Source of the DNA: Pelagicoccus sp. SDUM812002
Lineage (GTDB): Bacteria; Verrucomicrobiota; Verrucomicrobiia; Opitutales; Opitutaceae
Length of the DNA: 64,000 nt
Direction of reading: 5' to 3'
Assembly: GCF_031127835.1 (NCBI RefSeq)
Contig: NZ_JARXHX010000003.1
Location: 62,001-126,000, forward strand
The notes beneath the pieces were generated by a model. The model saw only the letters and a list, made by a program, of their open reading frames with translations. It searched no databases and was not told where the DNA came from. The position numbers were made by a program, and so were the translations under genes. Positions 61,968 to 64,000 of this stretch are shown here, piece by piece (the first letter of the stretch is position 1; the number at the start of each line of letters is the position of its first letter).

Positions 61968-64000
61968 TGTGACCTACAGCTAACTTTATCACCATTCTTT
62001 TAGAAACCGGTTCGTGTCCAGCGAGCCGGTTTTCTTTTGCCAAGGCAAAGATGGCTCGCCACTGCCTCATCAAACTCGACCAGCCAAAAAACGGTCCATG
62101 TTTCGGATCGTACATGTTAGTTGGCTCAGAAGTGATCCCGTTGAGCTCAATCACCTTTATGCCTTCACCTCGCTTGAGTGCATCTTCGCTCGGCACCCTG
62201 AGATCGTAGCGCCCGAAATGGAAGCCCTCCACCCCGCGAGAAAAGCGATCCACTTCGGCGCTGAGCTCGGGTGTAATCAAGTCTGCTCCGTCGAGGAAAA
62301 GAGCGCCGCGACAGTGAGTGCCGATGGAAGCTAGCATGAAATTCTCGCCATCGGCGGGCACCGTATCCAACTGTGACTCAAATTCCTCGAGGAAGAACCG
62401 AGCCATGCAGACAGCCCTTTTGTCACGCAAGATCAGGGTCTCAAGGCTACTGACTCCGTCCCCAACTACCCAAGTCGTTCGCTTATCGGTAATCGAAGTT
62501 ACCTGGCCCTGGTCCCGACCCGCGAAACGCTGATAGAAGACTCCGTATTCCGTCCCGCCTACATACTCTTGCGCGATTGTGTCCTCTTCTTGCGCCTCGA
62601 AAAAAGCGATTGCGTCCGCTTCCGAGTAAGCGATCTCAACCCCCTGCCCTCGCTGCCCTACATCTGGCTTTAGCACGATAGGATACTCGATACCGAGTCG
62701 ATCCATAAACTGCTTTAGCCGCCTAAGTTTAATCGCAAGGGGCTCTTCTAGCCGTATCGCCTCGAAACGGGCGATCGGCACACCCGATTTTTCAAGATGG
62801 CTCAGTATTTGGATTTTGGATTCATATACGAGCCCACTCGCAGGCATACAAGGATTGACGGAAAAAGGTAGCGACAGCGAGCGGTAGCGAAGCGACAACC
62901 AGACGATCTGAAAGCCGACCGGAGCATAAACGGCCCACACCGGCCAGAATTCCCAGCCAATCAAGCGTCTCCAAGAGCTATACAAAAGCCGTCTCCCCTT
63001 CCATGTGGCGAATTTAGAGAGGAAACGAACACCGACCGCAAAGCACACTATCAACGCGACGATACCCAGCCACCCTCCAGCTCCCATTGATTCGAATAAC
63101 TCCAAGAAGACCTCTCCCAGGAAGTAAGAGGCCAGCACAAGAATAGGAGTCCACAGAGCGGCAGCGAGCAATAAAGCCAAAGTAAACCGCATCCAACTTA
63201 CCTTTACTACCCCCGCCGCAAAATAGGTCGGCACTCTGCTTCCGGGGAAAAACCGCGTCAGCACGATGAGCGCAACTCCTCGCTTCTCGAACCAGTCCGA
63301 GCTTCGATTAAGAGACTTTGCCGATACAAGATGCCTCAGAACTGGCAACTCCAGAGCCGTGGCTCCAAACGCCCGTCCAATGAAATAGATCCCGAGGTCT
63401 CCAAAGAAGATACCGAGCAAGCAACCAATTATAGCCGGCATTAAATCAATACCTCCACCAGCCGCCAAAAGGCCACCTCCGATACAGGCGAAATCCTCGC
63501 TAGCAAAGGTCGAAACGGCTAACAGAAATCCGCCCCATACGGCACCGAGTTGCACGCCAGAAAAGTCCTCAAAACGCGCAGTTACTCCATCCGTCAGGCT
63601 TCCGTTCTCGGTTTGATGCGTATTGTCTCGGGTCTGTTCTAAGAGGGCCGATGGATCCTCATAGGATCCTATTGTCGCATCGGGTCGGATCGATTGGTAG
63701 GCTTCCAACGCACCCGACTGCTCAAAATGTCCACCCTCAGGGTGAAGGATCATCAATGGACCACTCGCGCGGTAGAAAAGCTCTGAAGCATTCGATTGGT
63801 CCGCATCAAAAGTTCGGCGCGCCGTTTGAAAATTATACGGCAGCAAATCGCTGTATCCAAAATGTGGTACGGCGGTTTCCAGAATCCAAAACCATGCGAG
63901 TTGAAAGGACTTCAGAGCTTTGTTTAAGCGGGTGTCTCCTAACAATTCAAAACGCGATGACACTGAGGGACTTACCAGGACCAGAGATGACGAGCGTGTT
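61936..64000 (-). CDS. Hydrolase-like / DedA (VTT) / ATP-grasp fusion protein, N-terminus outside window
   Basis: The reading frame is open to the right edge, so the protein is longer than the 688 residues seen; a GTG at 63963 is only a possible start. Three parts are visible. The first 130 or so residues (LVLVSPSVSSRFELLGD, LAWFWILETAVPHFGY, SGPLMILHPEGGHFEQSGA) look like the end of an alpha/beta-hydrolase. A DedA/VTT membrane domain follows with FASEDFACIGGGLLAAGG, IFFGDLGIYFIGRAFG and VLTRFFPGSRVPTYFAAG. The C-terminal half is ATP-grasp-like: YPIVLKPDVGQRGQGVEIAY, EEDTIAQEYVGGTEYGV, FHFGRYDLRVPS and KVIELNGITSEPTNMYDP. DedA proteins move lipids; ATP-grasp enzymes ligate acids to amines. 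The joint role is unknown. Confidence 0.8.
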   Translation of the reverse strand, partial: TRSSSLVLVSPSVSSRFELLGDTRLNKALKSFQLAWFWILETAVPHFGYSDLLPYNFQTARRTFDADQSNASELFYRASGPLMILHPEGGHFEQSGALEAYQSIRPDATIGSYEDPSALLEQTRDNTHQTENGSLTDGVTARFEDFSGVQLGAVWGGFLLAVSTFASEDFACIGGGLLAAGGGIDLMPAIIGCLLGIFFGDLGIYFIGRAFGATALELPVLRHLVSAKSLNRSSDWFEKRGVALIVLTRFFPGSRVPTYFAAGVVKVSWMRFTLALLLAAALWTPILVLASYFLGEVFLELFESMGAGGWLGIVALIVCFAVGVRFLSKFATWKGRRLLYSSWRRLIGWEFWPVWAVYAPVGFQIVWLSLRYRSLSLPFSVNPCMPASGLVYESKIQILSHLEKSGVPIARFEAIRLEEPLAIKLRRLKQFMDRLGIEYPIVLKPDVGQRGQGVEIAYSEADAIAFFEAQEEDTIAQEYVGGTEYGVFYQRFAGRDQGQVTSITDKRTTWVVGDGVSSLETLILRDKRAVCMARFFLEEFESQLDTVPADGENFMLASIGTHCRGALFLDGADLITPELSAEVDRFSRGVEGFHFGRYDLRVPSEDALKRGEGIKVIELNGITSEPTNMYDPKHGPFFGWSSLMRQWRAIFALAKENRLAGHEPVSKRMVIKLAVGHIRGIPSRDLA
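62004..62032 (+). terminator. Terminator of the lipoprotein pair, inside an opposing gene
   Basis: An 11-bp stem with one G-T pair (AAACCGGTTCG, 62004-62014; CGAGCCGGTTT, 62022-62032) and a 7-nt loop is followed by TCTTTT on the plus strand. It lies 37 bases after the DUF4136-like stop and within the last codons of the convergent fusion gene. Confidence 0.75.

Overview
The window reads as one contiguous piece of a heterotrophic bacterial chromosome, most likely from a marine Verrucomicrobiota of the Opitutae type (Puniceicoccales or Pelagicoccus-like). The assignment is inferred from gene content: a sulfatase, a GH2 beta-galactosidase with LacI control, DUF1080, ThuA and NIPSNAP proteins, a GSCFA protein, an archaeal-type IMP cyclohydrolase and a lone pseudopilin, in moderately GC-rich DNA with few strong Shine-Dalgarno sites. 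No marker gene such as 16S rRNA is present. I saw no tRNA, rRNA, CRISPR array, insertion sequence or prophage.

Layout. 1-2.6 kb: 3' half of a sulfatase, a glutaredoxin-MauE fusion and a PurO-type IMP cyclohydrolase. 3.0-8.5 kb: a PepSY / DUF2271 / DUF4198 / ApbE operon facing a TonB-dependent receptor across a shared terminator, probably an envelope flavin-redox and metal-uptake module. 8.6-11.4 kb: a decayed short-chain dehydrogenase, a Crp/Fnr regulator and glpD. 11.6-20.3 kb: GH2 enzyme, LacI regulator, XerC-like recombinase, MazG, GltS, a ThuA protein and an unknown. 20.4-28.1 kb: purEK, SCO1, the haem A operon ctaA-ctaB-DUF420, an SLC13 transporter and an inositol-phosphatase-family enzyme. 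28.3-32.3 kb: xylBA with a divergent AraC/XylR-type regulator. 32.3-39.2 kb: a NIPSNAP-epimerase-DUF1080 operon and assorted enzymes. 39.4-43.6 kb: an exported HAF-repeat protein, a pseudopilin, a GSCFA protein and a PLP enzyme. 43.7-48.7 kb: groES-groEL, dnaK and a LON-domain protein. 48.7-55.7 kb: menC-menE-polX, guaB, a small membrane protein and pyrE. 55.8-60.4 kb: a four-gene membrane operon. 60.6-64 kb: two lipoproteins and a large multidomain membrane protein cut by the window edge.

Most of the window is housekeeping metabolism: purines (purO-like, purE, purK, guaB), pyrimidines (pyrE), menaquinone (menC, menE), haem A and copper delivery to cytochrome oxidase, and xylose entry to the pentose phosphate pathway. 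The best candidate for an undescribed system is the operon at 55.8-60.4 kb. It encodes a MotA/TolQ/ExbB-type channel, a divergent Hsp70-fold protein with an FHA-like tail, and two paralogous single-pass VWA proteins. Their shared N-terminal helix carries an aspartate placed like that of ExbD/TolR/MotB. I infer a proton-driven envelope motor in which VWA domains replace the usual peptidoglycan- or TonB-contacting domain. Second-tier candidates are the flavinylation-type module at 3-8.5 kb and the apparent hydrolase-DedA-ATP-grasp fusion at the right edge.
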